Shown: positions 7,942 to 17,368, counted from the stretch's first letter. The stretch is 64,000 nt of DNA from Falsiroseomonas frigidaquae (GCF_012163145.1 NZ_JAAVTX010000007.1:62001-126000), one strand, 5' to 3'. Translations and numbers: made by a program. The notes: a model not told the origin generated them from the letters alone.

Positions 7942-8820
7942 TCAGCGCGGCGTGACAATCCGGCAGGCCCGCGCCGTGGCACGCGCCAGCAGCAGCATGC
8001 GCCGCGCCGCGACTGCGCCGGTTGCCGCATCGCCGACCACGGATGCGACCAGCGGATTGGTGGTGACGGCCGTGACCGCGGCGTTGATGGCGACATCGGC
8101 CGCCGCCACCGCCCCGGCCTCGAACAAAGTCCGCCGCAGCAGCTTCATGGTGCCGAGCAGGCCCGGACGCAGGCCATGGATGGCCGCCACCTCCCGCACC
8201 AGGCGCAGCCCGCGCCAGGCGATGAAGATTCCGTCCAGCGCCGGCGACGGCACGATGGCGGTCGCCGCCAGGGATTGCAGCGCGGCGGCGCGGCCGGCGG
8301 ACACCGCGGCGCGATCCAGCGTCGCCAGCGGCCCCGCCTCCAGCAGCGCCAGCAGGGTCGGCAGGTCCGGCGCCTTGCGCAGTGCGGGCAGCATGGCCTG
8401 CGCCTCCGGCACCCGCGCCGCCCAATCGAGCAGCGCGCTTCGGCTGGCAGCGAAATCCCCGCGCGCCACGGCCGCCCGGCCGCGCTCCACCGTCCCCAGC
8501 CCCGCCAGGCCGCGCAATTCGCGCAGGAAGGCGGCGGCGATCAGCCCGTATCCGGCCAACGCCACGCCCAGCGTCAGCCAGCCAAGCCAGGGCGCGCGGG
8601 TGAACTGGTCCGCGACGTAGCCGCCGACATCAATGGCGGAAAGCCCGACCAGCAGCACGCCGATGCCGCCCGCGGCAAGCCCGAGCGCGGACCAGCGCCC
8701 CTGCGGCGCCGGCGGCAGGGCCACCGGTGCCACGGCCTGGTCCCAGCCGAAATCAAGGCGTGGCGCCGGGGCGGTCGACTCCTCGGTCAGGATGCGGGGG
8801 CCGCGCGGCGCGTCGCTCAA
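7942..8820 (-). CDS. ycjF: UPF0283/TIGR01620 (YcjF-like) membrane protein
   Basis: A 292-residue inner membrane protein. A Pro-rich cytoplasmic N-terminus of about 45 residues is followed by two transmembrane segments (about 47-65, ALGLAAGGIGVLLVGLSA, and about 80-98, GWLTLGVALAGYGLIAAA). The C-terminal DUF697-type domain contains the Ala-rich segment INAAVTAVTTNPLVASVVGD. It overlaps the ycjX stop by 4 bases, the usual arrangement of this pair. Its molecular role is not established; in other bacteria the pair is linked to phage-shock or cell-envelope stress. Confidence 0.85.
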   Translation of the reverse strand: MSDAPRGPRILTEESTAPAPRLDFGWDQAVAPVALPPAPQGRWSALGLAAGGIGVLLVGLSAIDVGGYVADQFTRAPWLGWLTLGVALAGYGLIAAAFLRELRGLAGLGTVERGRAAVARGDFAASRSALLDWAARVPEAQAMLPALRKAPDLPTLLALLEAGPLATLDRAAVSAGRAAALQSLAATAIVPSPALDGIFIAWRGLRLVREVAAIHGLRPGLLGTMKLLRRTLFEAGAVAAADVAINAAVTAVTTNPLVASVVGDAATGAVAARRMLLLARATARACRIVTPR

Positions 8821-10214
8821 AGCAGGTCTCCGATCAGGGATGCCAGCATCCGGTCCAACCCGAGATGGGGCATCCCGGCCTGGCCGTCACCTGTCAGCCG
8901 CGGCGGGCGGAAGACAGGCATGCGGAATTCGCCATGGCTCCAGAAGGCGTGATCCGGCCGGCGGTCCGGCACCTCGCCAGGGTAGATCCGCGCGCTACGG
9001 CCGCCATCCAGCAGCACGCCACGCACCGCCTGCACGTCCCGGCCATCGACGCGCGCCATGTCGTCCTGGGTACAACGCAGGGCGGCGATGGCGTGCACGG
9101 AGGTGGTGGCGCCGCCGGCCCCTGCGGTGTCCCGCCCGACCAGGTCACCCAGCAGCCCGACCAGCGCCTTGCGCTGCCCCTCCGGCACATGGTCCGCCTT
9201 GGTGGCAGCGAAGCCGACATGCTGCACGCCCTGCCCGGTCAGCAGGTTCAGCCAGCCGCCGCCGCGGCGCAGCGACCCGGCGATGGCGGACAGGGCCGCG
9301 GCGGTATCGTCGAAGGCTTCCTCCCCGGCATGCAGCGCGCCGAGCGCATCCACCAGCACCGCCTGGCGGCGGAAGCGGCGGAAGAAGGGTTCGAAGAAGG
9401 CGCTGCGCTGGTCCGCCAGATAGGCGGAGTGGCGGCGCGCCAGCAGCCGGCCGAGCTCGCCCTGGCTGCCGCCGGGCAGCGGGAAGAACCACAGCAGCGG
9501 CGCTTCCCCGCGCGGCCCCGGATTCAGCGCGCGTCCCGGTTGCAGGAAGCGGAAGCCGAGATCATCGCGGCAGCGCAGCAAGGCGGCGCGGTACAGCCGG
9601 AACCCCTGGCGGGCCAGCGCCTCATCGTCCCGCGCGCCGGGTGGCAGGGCATCGACGAAGTTGAGAAAATCCTCGGCCGCCGCGGCGCGCCGGCCCTGCC
9701 GCAGCCGCACCAGCGTCTCCCGCGACCAATCGTCGTAGGACTGGTCCAGCATCGGCAGGTCGAGCAGCCATTCGCCGGGATAATCCAGCAGTTCCAGCGT
9801 GACGCGCCGCTCCCCCGCCACCCAGCCGCGCGCCTGGCCGAGCCAGGAGGCGGGCGCGAGGTCCAGCGAGATTTCCAGCGTGGAGAGATCCTCGGTGCGT
9901 TCCGGCCAGCGCGGCGGGTCGGCGGCCAGCGCCTCCAGATGCGCGCTCGCGTCGAAGCGCGGCGTCGATTCGATGCCCGGCGGCACCAGCCGCGCGCCCT
10001 TCAGGCGGTTGCCGGAGGCAGCGGCCAGGGCCGGCAGGGTGTTGCCCCCCTGCCCCGCCGCCAGCAGGTTCGCCACCAGCGAGGTGAGGAACACCGTCTT
10101 GCCGGCCCGCGACAGGCCGGTGACGGCCAGCCGCACCCTCTCCCGCCCCGCCAGCGCCCGCGCCGCGTCGGTCATGCCGGCGAGGGCATCCTCCAGCGGC
10201 GTCAGGATCGCCAT
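8817..10214 (-). CDS. ycjX: YcjX-like P-loop NTPase
   Basis: A 465-residue predicted GTPase of the DUF463/YcjX family. The Walker A motif GLSRAGKT is at residues 33-40. The segment LELLDYPGEWLLDLPMLDQS resembles the family's switch II region (LxDYPGEW), and VGFAATKADHVPEGQR carries the T/NKxD-like base-recognition motif. No signal peptide or membrane span is visible. It is translationally coupled to the downstream UPF0283 gene and lies 10 bases after gloA, at the distal end of the lipid A cluster. A role in envelope stress is inferred from partner genes in other organisms. Confidence 0.88.
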   Translation of the reverse strand: MAILTPLEDALAGMTDAARALAGRERVRLAVTGLSRAGKTVFLTSLVANLLAAGQGGNTLPALAAASGNRLKGARLVPPGIESTPRFDASAHLEALAADPPRWPERTEDLSTLEISLDLAPASWLGQARGWVAGERRVTLELLDYPGEWLLDLPMLDQSYDDWSRETLVRLRQGRRAAAAEDFLNFVDALPPGARDDEALARQGFRLYRAALLRCRDDLGFRFLQPGRALNPGPRGEAPLLWFFPLPGGSQGELGRLLARRHSAYLADQRSAFFEPFFRRFRRQAVLVDALGALHAGEEAFDDTAAALSAIAGSLRRGGGWLNLLTGQGVQHVGFAATKADHVPEGQRKALVGLLGDLVGRDTAGAGGATTSVHAIAALRCTQDDMARVDGRDVQAVRGVLLDGGRSARIYPGEVPDRRPDHAFWSHGEFRMPVFRPPRLTGDGQAGMPHLGLDRMLASLIGDLL

Positions 10215-10224
10215 GCGCTGGGGG

Positions 10225-10620
10225 CTACTTCCGCTCGATCAGCTCGATCTTGTAGCCGTCCGGGTCCTCGACGAAGGCGATGACTGTGGTGCCGAACTTC
10301 ACCGGGCCGGGCTCGCGCGTGATCTTGGCGCCGCCGGCGCGCAGCTTGTCGCAGGTGGCGTAGATGTCCGGCACGCCGACGGCCAGGTGGCCGAAGGCGT
10401 TGCCCTGCTCATAGCTCTCGGTGCCGTAGTTGTAGGTCAGCTCCACCGCGGCGGCGCCGGTCGATTCATCGGCGTAGCCGACGAAGACCAGCGTGTACTT
10501 GCCGTCCGGCACGTCCCGGCGGCGCAGTTCCTTCATGCCTAGCAGCTTGGTGTAGAAATCCACGCTGCGCTCGAGGTTGCCGACGCGGATCATGGTGTGC
10601 AGCAGCGAGCCCTGGCTCAT
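10225..10620 (-). CDS. gloA: Lactoylglutathione lyase (glyoxalase I)
   Basis: A 131-residue vicinal-oxygen-chelate enzyme that converts the methylglyoxal-glutathione hemithioacetal to S-lactoylglutathione. Metal ligands can be placed: His8 (LLHTMIRV), Glu in VELTYNYG, His in FGHLAVGV, and Glu in [29 protein letters not shown] is the family signature. The full length matches the short bacterial GloA. It overlaps lpxI by 4 bases (10617-10620), so it is translated in the lipid A operon, in the place where many alphaproteobacteria carry lpxB. Confidence 0.95.
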   Translation of the reverse strand: MSQGSLLHTMIRVGNLERSVDFYTKLLGMKELRRRDVPDGKYTLVFVGYADESTGAAAVELTYNYGTESYEQGNAFGHLAVGVPDIYATCDKLRAGGAKITREPGPVKFGTTVIAFVEDPDGYKIELIERK

Positions 10621-11492
10621 GGGGTATTCCCTTCCTTGAGGATGTGGTCCGAATCCATCGCCAACAGGAACAGCCCCGCGGCATCGGCTTCCGATATGGT
10701 GGCGTCGCGATCCAGAACGATGGTGCCCACATGGCCGTTCCGTCGCGCTTCGACAGCAATGCCGCGCAATCCGGCGGCGGCGGCGGCGCGGATGGTGTCC
10801 GGGCCGATGGCGGGCAGGTCCACCAGCTTGCTCTGCGCCGGCTTCACCAGCTTTACCAGCACGCCGCCCGGCCCCTCCCGCCGCATGTCGCCGGCGCGGG
10901 CGATCATCGCATCCGTGCCCTCGATGGCTTCCAGCGCCAGCACCAGCCCCTGCTGCACGACGCAGCCCTGCCCGGCATCGGCGGCGCCGAGCTGACGGAC
11001 CACGGCGATGCCGCGCCTGATGTCGTCCAGCGCCGCCGCATCCGGCTGTGCGCGGGTCGGACAGCCTGCCTCGATCAGCAGCTCGGCGAAGACCTGCTGC
11101 GCGCCAAGCGGTTCGAAGCCCTCGTCGCGCAGCACGGTGATCACTGCGGTCAGCAGCGCGTCGTCGCCGCCGAACAGGGCGCGGCGGCCGACCTTGGCCG
11201 CCAGCCGCACCCCTTCCCCATCCAGCCGCAGCGACAGGATCGAAGGCCGCGTCACCCGGCCCGCGAGCACCAGCTGCCGTACGCCCTGGCGCCGCAGCAG
11301 CCCGAGCATCCGGCCGACGGCGCCGAGCCGCACCACTTCATGCGGCCAGGCCAGCCAGTCCCGCGGATTGGCAAAGCCCTCGACCAGCACGGCAAAGACC
11401 GGGCGGCCGGCGCGGCGCGCCGCATCCGCCACCCGCAGCGGCATGATTCCGCCGCCGGCGATCAGCCCGAGGGGTTGCGGCGTGGCGGTCAC
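10617..11492 (-). CDS. lpxI: UDP-2,3-diacylglucosamine pyrophosphatase LpxI
   Basis: The fourth step of lipid A synthesis: hydrolysis of UDP-2,3-diacylglucosamine to lipid X and UMP, at the inner membrane surface. This 291-residue protein belongs to the DUF1009/LpxI family that replaces LpxH in alphaproteobacteria. Visible family segments are [20 protein letters not shown] at the N-terminus, [14 protein letters not shown] [14 protein letters not shown], and the C-terminal [20 protein letters not shown] followed by [13 protein letters not shown]. It overlaps lpxA upstream and gloA downstream by 4 bases each. The assignment is firm. Confidence 0.93.
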   Translation of the reverse strand: MTATPQPLGLIAGGGIMPLRVADAARRAGRPVFAVLVEGFANPRDWLAWPHEVVRLGAVGRMLGLLRRQGVRQLVLAGRVTRPSILSLRLDGEGVRLAAKVGRRALFGGDDALLTAVITVLRDEGFEPLGAQQVFAELLIEAGCPTRAQPDAAALDDIRRGIAVVRQLGAADAGQGCVVQQGLVLALEAIEGTDAMIARAGDMRREGPGGVLVKLVKPAQSKLVDLPAIGPDTIRAAAAAGLRGIAVEARRNGHVGTIVLDRDATISEADAAGLFLLAMDSDHILKEGNTP

Positions 11493-12346
11493 GCAGCCTC
11501 TCCGCTCTCCTCCTCCTCGGCGGCACGGCCGAAGGGGACCAGGCCGTGGCGGCCGCGGTTGCGGGTGAAGGCAAGGATTTCCGCCACCAGAGCATTGCCC
11601 GGATAGGCTGCGGCGACGGCATCCACGGCCTCATCCGGCCGGCCACCGCGATACAGGTCGTGCACCGCACGCGCCACCGTCACCACCTGGTCCTTGCTCA
11701 GCCCGAGGCGGCGGCGCATGGCGATGGTGTTGAGGCCCGAATGCTTGGCGCGATAGCCCTTGACCCGGCCATAGGGCAGCACGTTGCGTTCGACGCCGGA
11801 CATGCCGGCCACCATGGCCATGCGGCCGATGCGGACGAATTGCTGGATGGCGGCGCCGCCCTGCACCACGGCGAAATCACCGATCTCCACATGGCCGGCC
11901 AGCATCACGTTGTTCACCAGGATGACGCCGTCGCCGATGCGGCAATCATGCCCGACATGGGCGACGCACATCACCAGCCCATCCGCGCCGATCCGCGTCA
12001 TGCCATCGCCACCGGTGCTGCCGCGGTGGATGGTGACGTGCTCCCGGATCTGGGTGCGGGCGCCGATGGCGACGCCGGTGGGCTGGCTCTTGTACTTCAG
12101 GTCCTGCGGCGGCAGGCCGATGGTGGCGAAGGGATAGACCTTCACGCCGTCGCCCAGGCTGACGCGGCCATCGAGCACCACATGCGCGATAAGCTCGACG
12201 CCCTGCCCCAGCACCGCCTCCGGCCCGACGACGCAGCCGGGGCCGATATGGCAGCCGGCGCCAATCTGGGCCCCGGCCGCGACATGGGCGGCGGGGTGGA
12301 TGAAGGCGGGCATGTTTTCAGAATCCACGCGGGCGGGTTCGCTCAC
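11489..12346 (-). CDS. lpxA: UDP-N-acetylglucosamine acyltransferase
   Basis: The first committed step of lipid A synthesis: transfer of 3-hydroxyacyl from ACP to the 3-OH of UDP-GlcNAc. The 285-residue chain has left-handed beta-helix hexapeptide repeats (IHPAAHVAAGAQIGAGCHIG and onward), the catalytic-His segment CVAHVGHDCRIGDGVILVNN, and the helical C-terminus with GLNTIAMRRRLGLSKDQV. The start shown is a GTG inside the fabZ stop (GTGA overlap); an internal ATG before PAFIHPAAH would also fit the family and remove about 11 residues. The order lpxD-fabZ-lpxA-lpxI is the standard one. Confidence 0.96.
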   Translation of the reverse strand: MSEPARVDSENMPAFIHPAAHVAAGAQIGAGCHIGPGCVVGPEAVLGQGVELIAHVVLDGRVSLGDGVKVYPFATIGLPPQDLKYKSQPTGVAIGARTQIREHVTIHRGSTGGDGMTRIGADGLVMCVAHVGHDCRIGDGVILVNNVMLAGHVEIGDFAVVQGGAAIQQFVRIGRMAMVAGMSGVERNVLPYGRVKGYRAKHSGLNTIAMRRRLGLSKDQVVTVARAVHDLYRGGRPDEAVDAVAAAYPGNALVAEILAFTRNRGRHGLVPFGRAAEEEESGEAA

Positions 12347-12840
12347 TTGTCGAGGATCATGGCGGCGTAGCCGGCCTCAGCCACCACCTTGCCGTCCACC
12401 TTGGCTTCCGCGGTGAACTTCCAGATGTTGCCGCGCTGCTTTTCCTTCAGCACATGCACGCGCATCTGGTCGCCCGGCACCACCGGCTTGCGGAACTTGG
12501 CGCTGTCCACGGTCATGAAATAGACCAGCTTGCCCTGGGCGCTCGGTCCGAGCGTCTCCACCACCAGCACGGCCGCGGTCTGCGCCATGCTTTCGATGAT
12601 CAGTACGCCCGGGAAGACCGGGTGCTGCGGGAAATGGCCCTGGAAGAAATTCTCGTTGATCGAGACGTTCTTGATACCCACGGCAGAGACGTTGGGGACG
12701 ATATCCACCACGCGGTCCACCAGCAGGAAGGGAAAACGGTGCGGGATCGCCTGCATGATGCGGGCGATGTCGTAGACACCAACGGTCCCTGCGGGGCCTT
12801 CCGCCGCGGTGGCCGGCGTATTCTCTGCGGTCGCGTCCAT
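12343..12840 (-). CDS. fabZ: 3-hydroxyacyl-ACP dehydratase FabZ
   Basis: A hot-dog-fold dehydratase of fatty acid elongation, working on hydroxyacyl-ACP, the same pool that LpxA and LpxD use. In its 165 residues IMQAIPHRFPFLLVDRV leads the domain, the catalytic His is in GHFPQHPVFPG, and the catalytic Glu is in LIIESMAQTAAVL. The first 20 residues (acidic, Ala/Thr-rich) are longer than in E. coli FabZ. A palindromic repeat lies in the gap to lpxD, and the gene ends in a GTGA overlap with lpxA. Confidence 0.96.
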   Translation of the reverse strand: MDATAENTPATAAEGPAGTVGVYDIARIMQAIPHRFPFLLVDRVVDIVPNVSAVGIKNVSINENFFQGHFPQHPVFPGVLIIESMAQTAAVLVVETLGPSAQGKLVYFMTVDSAKFRKPVVPGDQMRVHVLKEKQRGNIWKFTAEAKVDGKVVAEAGYAAMILDK

Positions 12841-12875
12841 GATCCTGTCTTCCGCTCGCTCCCTGGCGAATTAAA

Positions 12876-12917
12876 GCATCTTCAGGTCAGGCGGATCGCC
12901 TGGCGACCTGGAGATGC
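12876..12917. repeat. Palindromic intergenic repeat, copy 2 (lpxD-fabZ gap)
   Basis: GCATCTTCAGGTC pairs with GACCTGGAGATGC (13 bp, one G-T pair), and the centre AGGCG-GAT-CGCCT forms a second stem. It is the best-formed copy of the three-member family. The remainder of the 131-base lpxD-fabZ gap shows no gene. Confidence 0.85.
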
Positions 12918-12971
12918 GCCACAACAAGTAGCTAGACCGATTGCCGTGATCACAAGTCCAACGGATGCGGT

Positions 12972-14009
12972 CTAGGGTGCCGGCTTGGCCGCCGGCCGGC
13001 CGGCAAGTTTCCGTAGCGCGGCGAAGGCGCGCAGCGTCTCACGCATCGGCCAGGCGGGCGACCCGCCAACAATCTCTCCCGGCCCGACATCGGACATGAC
13101 GCCCGACTGGGCCGCGACCTGAACCCGGTCCCCGATCTCGACATGGCCGGCAACGCCGGATTGCCCACCCATCTGCACCCCGTTGCCGAGGCGGGTGGAG
13201 CCGGCAATTCCGACATGGGCGACCAGCACGCAACCCTTGCCGGTGCTCACGTTGTGGCCGATCTGCACCAGATTGTCGAGGCGCGTGCCCGCCCCCAGCA
13301 CGGTGTCGGACTGGCTGCCACGGTCGACGCAGGCATTGGCGCCGATCTCGACGAAATCCTCCAGCAGCACCCGGCCGAGTTGGGGCATCGTCTCGAACCG
13401 CCCTTCCGGCGTCACCGCGAAGCCGAAGCCCTCCTGGCCGACGCGCGCCCCCGGGTGCAGCACCACGAAGCGGCCGGCGATGCAGTGGGAAAGGCTGGCA
13501 TGGGCCCCGATCCGGCAACCCTCCCCCAGCACCACCCCGGCGCCGACCACGGCATGCGGGCCGATGATGCAGCCTTCGCCGATCTCGGCACCTGCCTCGA
13601 TCACCGCGAAGGGACCGACCTCTACCCCCGCACCGATCTGGGCCGCGGCATCGATGGCAGCGGTCGGATGGATGCCCGGCCGTGGCGGCGCCACCGGATG
13701 CAGCGCGCGTGCGATGCGTCCGAAGCCGAGATAGGCCTGCTTCGTCACGATCGCGACGCGGCCTTCCGGCAGGCGGGCCAGCAGCTCGGGCGCCAGCACG
13801 ATGGCCGCGGCACGGCTATCGGCCAGCAGCGGCAGGTAGCGCCGGTTGTCGAGGAAGCTGACCTCGGTCGCCCCGGCCGATTGCAGCGGCCCGACGCCTG
13901 TGATGCGCAGCGCCGGGTCGCCGCCGACCAGTTCGCCTCCGGCGGCGGCGGCAGCCTCGGCCAGGGTCAGGGCGGACCCCGCCGGAAAGAAGCGGGGATC
14001 CGCCGCCAT
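12972..14009 (-). CDS. lpxD: UDP-3-O-acylglucosamine N-acyltransferase
   Basis: The third step of lipid A synthesis: N-acylation of UDP-3-O-acylglucosamine. In its 345 residues the N-terminal uridine-binding domain contains EVSFLDNRRYLPLLADS and AYLGFGRIARALHP. It is followed by hexapeptide repeats forming a beta helix (IGAGVEVGPFAVIEAGAEIG onward). The catalytic-His region is DNLVQIGHNVSTGKGCVLVA, and the C-terminal helix is ETLRAFAALRKL. It starts 3 bases after the skp stop. Confidence 0.96.
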   Translation of the reverse strand: MAADPRFFPAGSALTLAEAAAAAGGELVGGDPALRITGVGPLQSAGATEVSFLDNRRYLPLLADSRAAAIVLAPELLARLPEGRVAIVTKQAYLGFGRIARALHPVAPPRPGIHPTAAIDAAAQIGAGVEVGPFAVIEAGAEIGEGCIIGPHAVVGAGVVLGEGCRIGAHASLSHCIAGRFVVLHPGARVGQEGFGFAVTPEGRFETMPQLGRVLLEDFVEIGANACVDRGSQSDTVLGAGTRLDNLVQIGHNVSTGKGCVLVAHVGIAGSTRLGNGVQMGGQSGVAGHVEIGDRVQVAAQSGVMSDVGPGEIVGGSPAWPMRETLRAFAALRKLAGRPAAKPAP

Positions 14010-14012
14010 GGC

Positions 14013-14813
14013 TCAGTTCCGTCGTGCGGGTGCGGCAGGGGCCGGCGGCGGCGGCGGCGGCGGCGCGCCGTTCGCGGCCGGCGCACCGCCAGCAGGGGCA
14101 CCGGCAGCAGGCGCGCCGGCAGCGGGCGCCTCGGTCGGGGCGGCGCCCTCGGCCGGCAGGTTCACGCTGCGGAGCACGCGGTTCATCTGCGCCGAGATCT
14201 CGTCCGTCAGGTCGAAGGCGCTGTCGTTGAAGATCACCAGCGGCCGCGGCAGCACGATGTTCACGCCGCGGGACGCGGCGACCTGGCGGATCACGGCGCC
14301 CAGCGCCTGCTCGATCTGCTGCAGCCCGGCCTGCGCCGCTTGGTCGATGGCGCGCGACCGGTCGCGGAAGATGCGCTGCGCGTCGGTGATACGCTCCTGC
14401 AGGTCACGCTCCCGCGCACGAAGCTGTTCCGCCGCCAGTGTGGCACGGGCGGCGGCCAGCGCCTGCTGTTCCTCGCGCCAGCGGCCCTGCTCGCGCTGCA
14501 AATCCTCGTTCAGCTTGCCGCGGCGGCGCTCGATCTCCTCCCGCACCTGGTTGAAGGCGGCGGACAGGCGCTGAACCTCGGGGATGTCGACGATGGCGAT
14601 GACCGGCGCCGGCGGGCGCGTGCCGGCGGCAGGCTGCTGCGCTGCCGGACGCTGCGCCGGCCGCTGGGCGGGACGCTGCTGCTGCTGGCCCTGCGCCTGG
14701 CCCGCGGGCGGGACGAACCATTGCTGGCCCTGCTGCTGTGCGGAGGCCGGCAGGGTCAGCAACAGGGGCGGCGCGAACAGCAGCGAAGCCGCGAGAAGGT
14801 GGCGCAGGCGCAT
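14013..14813 (-). CDS. skp: OmpH/Skp-family periplasmic chaperone
   Basis: A periplasmic holdase for unfolded outer membrane proteins, feeding BamA. The signal peptide ends near LPASAQ (residue about 25). An unusual Gln/Pro/Ala-rich linker (27-68) follows, then the Skp domain (about 70-215) beginning VIAIVDIPEVQRLSAAF with a long charged coiled coil (REEIERRRGKLNEDLQREQG). The 266 residues are about 100 more than E. coli Skp, because of the linker and an Ala/Gly/Pro tail (216-266) with repeated APAAG units. It lies between bamA and lpxD, as in most proteobacteria. Confidence 0.88.
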   Translation of the reverse strand: MRLRHLLAASLLFAPPLLLTLPASAQQQGQQWFVPPAGQAQGQQQQRPAQRPAQRPAAQQPAAGTRPPAPVIAIVDIPEVQRLSAAFNQVREEIERRRGKLNEDLQREQGRWREEQQALAAARATLAAEQLRARERDLQERITDAQRIFRDRSRAIDQAAQAGLQQIEQALGAVIRQVAASRGVNIVLPRPLVIFNDSAFDLTDEISAQMNRVLRSVNLPAEGAAPTEAPAAGAPAAGAPAGGAPAANGAPPPPPPPAPAAPARRN

Positions 14814-14836
14814 GGGGCAGATTTCCCGGATAGTGC

Positions 14837-17176
14837 TCAGAAGCGGGTGCCGAAGCCGAAGCGTACGAGCTGCGTCTCGTCGTAGGACTTCTTCACCACC
14901 GCCTGGGCGATGTCGATGTTGATCAGGCCGACCGGCGTGCGCCAGGAGATGCCGACGCCGGCGCCGACGCGCGGCGAGCTGTCATCCTGCACGCCCGTCC
15001 CGGTCACCGGCGTCTCCGACAGCGAGCCGACATCGACGAAGGCGCGGCCGATCAGCCCGATCTCGGAAGGCAGCGGCAGCGGAAAGCGCAGTTCCGTCGT
15101 CTGCGTCCAGATCAGCCGGCCGCCCAGCGGGTCGTCATTGCCGGTGGCCGAGGTGTCGCGCGGGCCGGCACCGGCCAGTGCGAAGCCGCGCAGGTTGTCG
15201 CCGCCCAGGAAGAAGCGGTCGATGATGCGCTCCGGCCGGTCGCCCCAAGGGGTCAGCAGGCCGACACCGCCCTGCAGGGCCAGCACGTATTCCGGGGCGC
15301 CGAGGTAGCGCTCCAGCGGGATGTAGCCGGCCACGTCGCCGCGCCAGCGGACATAGGCGACATCGCCGCCGAGGCCCGCGACATCCGTGCCGACCCGGAC
15401 GATGTAGCCGCTGCGCGGCTCGATCCGGCTGTCACGCACGTCGTAGGACAGCGTGGTGCCGATCTGCGACAGCAGCGTGATGCCGGTCTGTTCCTTGATG
15501 AAGCGGCTCGCGTCCGACTCGACGTCGAACACATCTCGCTGCACCAGGCTGTAGGCCCAGCTCTGCCGCACCCGCTCGTTGAACTCGTAGCCGGCGCGCA
15601 GCACGATGCCGGCGCGGCGTTCGGAGTAGCTCGAGGTCTCCTGCAGGTCGCGCGTGATGTAGAAAAGGTCCACGCCGGCCGCCAGGTTGCGGTCGAGGAA
15701 GGCCGGGTCGGTGACCGAGAAATCCACCTGCGTGCGGCGCTGCGCCAGCAGGGTCTGCAGCCGCGCATCGATACCGGTGCCGAGGAAGTTGCGTTCCCGG
15801 ATGCCGAAATCGGTCAGCAGGCCGGCATCGGTCGAGAAGCCGCCGCCAAGCGAGATTTCGCCGGTCGGGCGTTCCGAGACGGTGGTCTGCAGCACCGTGC
15901 GATCCGGCGCGGAGCCGGGCTGCACATTGATCTCGGCGCCGCCGAAATAGCCCAGGTCGCGGATGCGCTGGCGCGAGCGGCGCACCTGCGCGGCGTTGAA
16001 GGCATCGCCCTCCGCGATGCGGAATTCGCGGCGGATAACGCGGTCCGCGGTGCGGCTGTTGCCGATGATGTCGATGCGCTCGACATAGGCGCGGTTGCCC
16101 TCGGCAACCTCGAAGGTCACGTCGACGCGGCGGTTCTCGCGGTCGCGCGTCACGCGCGGGCGGACCTCCACGAACGGCACGCCGCGCAGCCCGACGGCAT
16201 CCGACAGTGCCTCGACGGAGCGTTCGACGGCGTCGCCGTCATACCAGTCGCCCTCGCTGATCGCGAGTTCGCCGCGCAGCGAATCTGCCTCCACCCCGCG
16301 CAGCGTGCTGGTGATCTCGGTCTTGCCGACGCGGTAGCGCGGGCCCTCGTCGATCGTATAGGTGACGAAGAAGCCGCTGCGGTCGGGCGCGAGCTCGGCC
16401 ACCGCGCCGGTGACCTGCACATCGGCATAGCCCTGGCGCAGATAGTAGCGGCGCAGCAGCTCGCGGTCGAAGTTCAGCCGCTCCGGGTCGTAGATGTCGG
16501 AGGTGGACAGGATGCGGTACCAGGCCTGTTCCCGCGTCGCGACCACATCCTTCAGCCGGCCATCGGAGAAGGCGGTGTTGCCGACGAAGGAGATGCGGCT
16601 GACCAGCGCGGCATCGCCTTCCGTGATCTCGAACACCACGTCGACGCGGTTCTGGTCGAGCTGGATGATCTTCGGCTCGACCCGCGCCGCGAAGCGGCCA
16701 CGGCGGGCATAGAGGTCCAGGATGCGCTGGCGGTCCGCCTGGGCGGCCTGCGGCGTGAACACCGCGCGGGCGCGCAGCGTCACTTCCGGGGTCAGTACAT
16801 CGTCGGAGACCTTGCTGTTGCCCTCGAAGGCCACCCGATTGACGATCGGATTCTCCTCCACCACCACCCGGATGCGGTCGCCCTGGCGGGCCACCGTCAC
16901 GTCCCGGAACAGCCCGGTGGCGAACAGCGTCCGCAGGCTGCGGTCCAGCCGGTCCGCGTCGAACGGGTCGCCCGGCTGCAGCAGCATGTAGGAGCGGACG
17001 GTATCCGCCTCGATGCGCTGGTTGCCGGTGACATCGATGCCGCGGACCACGCCGGAGGCGGGGAGAGCGGCGGCGTTGGGCGTGCGCGGACCGCGGGTCT
17101 GCGCTTCCGCGTTCAGCGCGAGGCCGACGGGGACGAGGCAGGTGGCGGCGAGCAGGAGGAGCCGATTGGCGACCAA
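14837..17176 (-). CDS. bamA: Outer membrane protein assembly factor BamA
   Basis: The central barrel of the BAM complex, which inserts beta-barrel proteins into the outer membrane. Five POTRA domains can be followed, beginning at GVVRGIDVTGNQRIEADTVR and ending before TTVSERPTGEISLGGGFST. The Omp85 barrel follows, with DRFFLGGDNLRGFALAGAGP and the C-terminal FGFGTRF ending in Phe, the BAM-recognition signal. I place the start at TTG 17176: GGGGA lies 8 bases upstream, and the resulting N-terminus (VANRLLLLAATCLVPVGLA) is a good signal peptide cleaved near NAEAQ. The frame is open a further 18 codons upstream, to a TTG at 17230. About 779 residues. Confidence 0.95.
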   Translation of the reverse strand: MVANRLLLLAATCLVPVGLALNAEAQTRGPRTPNAAALPASGVVRGIDVTGNQRIEADTVRSYMLLQPGDPFDADRLDRSLRTLFATGLFRDVTVARQGDRIRVVVEENPIVNRVAFEGNSKVSDDVLTPEVTLRARAVFTPQAAQADRQRILDLYARRGRFAARVEPKIIQLDQNRVDVVFEITEGDAALVSRISFVGNTAFSDGRLKDVVATREQAWYRILSTSDIYDPERLNFDRELLRRYYLRQGYADVQVTGAVAELAPDRSGFFVTYTIDEGPRYRVGKTEITSTLRGVEADSLRGELAISEGDWYDGDAVERSVEALSDAVGLRGVPFVEVRPRVTRDRENRRVDVTFEVAEGNRAYVERIDIIGNSRTADRVIRREFRIAEGDAFNAAQVRRSRQRIRDLGYFGGAEINVQPGSAPDRTVLQTTVSERPTGEISLGGGFSTDAGLLTDFGIRERNFLGTGIDARLQTLLAQRRTQVDFSVTDPAFLDRNLAAGVDLFYITRDLQETSSYSERRAGIVLRAGYEFNERVRQSWAYSLVQRDVFDVESDASRFIKEQTGITLLSQIGTTLSYDVRDSRIEPRSGYIVRVGTDVAGLGGDVAYVRWRGDVAGYIPLERYLGAPEYVLALQGGVGLLTPWGDRPERIIDRFFLGGDNLRGFALAGAGPRDTSATGNDDPLGGRLIWTQTTELRFPLPLPSEIGLIGRAFVDVGSLSETPVTGTGVQDDSSPRVGAGVGISWRTPVGLINIDIAQAVVKKSYDETQLVRFGFGTRF

Positions 17177-17368
17177 GAGGTGTATCCCCGGGGGGGTGAG
17201 TAAGGCGGCGGAGACTACCCGAGCGACCAAGGGGCCGCCACCCCCGGCGGCGCGCCCGCCGGGCCCGTGCGCCGCAACCTGCCCGGCAAAAGCGGCCGAA
17301 GCGGGGCAGGTGCCACGCGCATCACGCCCCTGCCCCTGAAAATCCTCAAGATTTTCGCCGGTCCGCGC

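Noticed and set aside
7828..7944. Selenocysteine readthrough of the UPF0283 TGA
   Set aside because: The following stem that could act as a SECIS is too far and lies over the second stop; the family has no selenoproteins that I know of.
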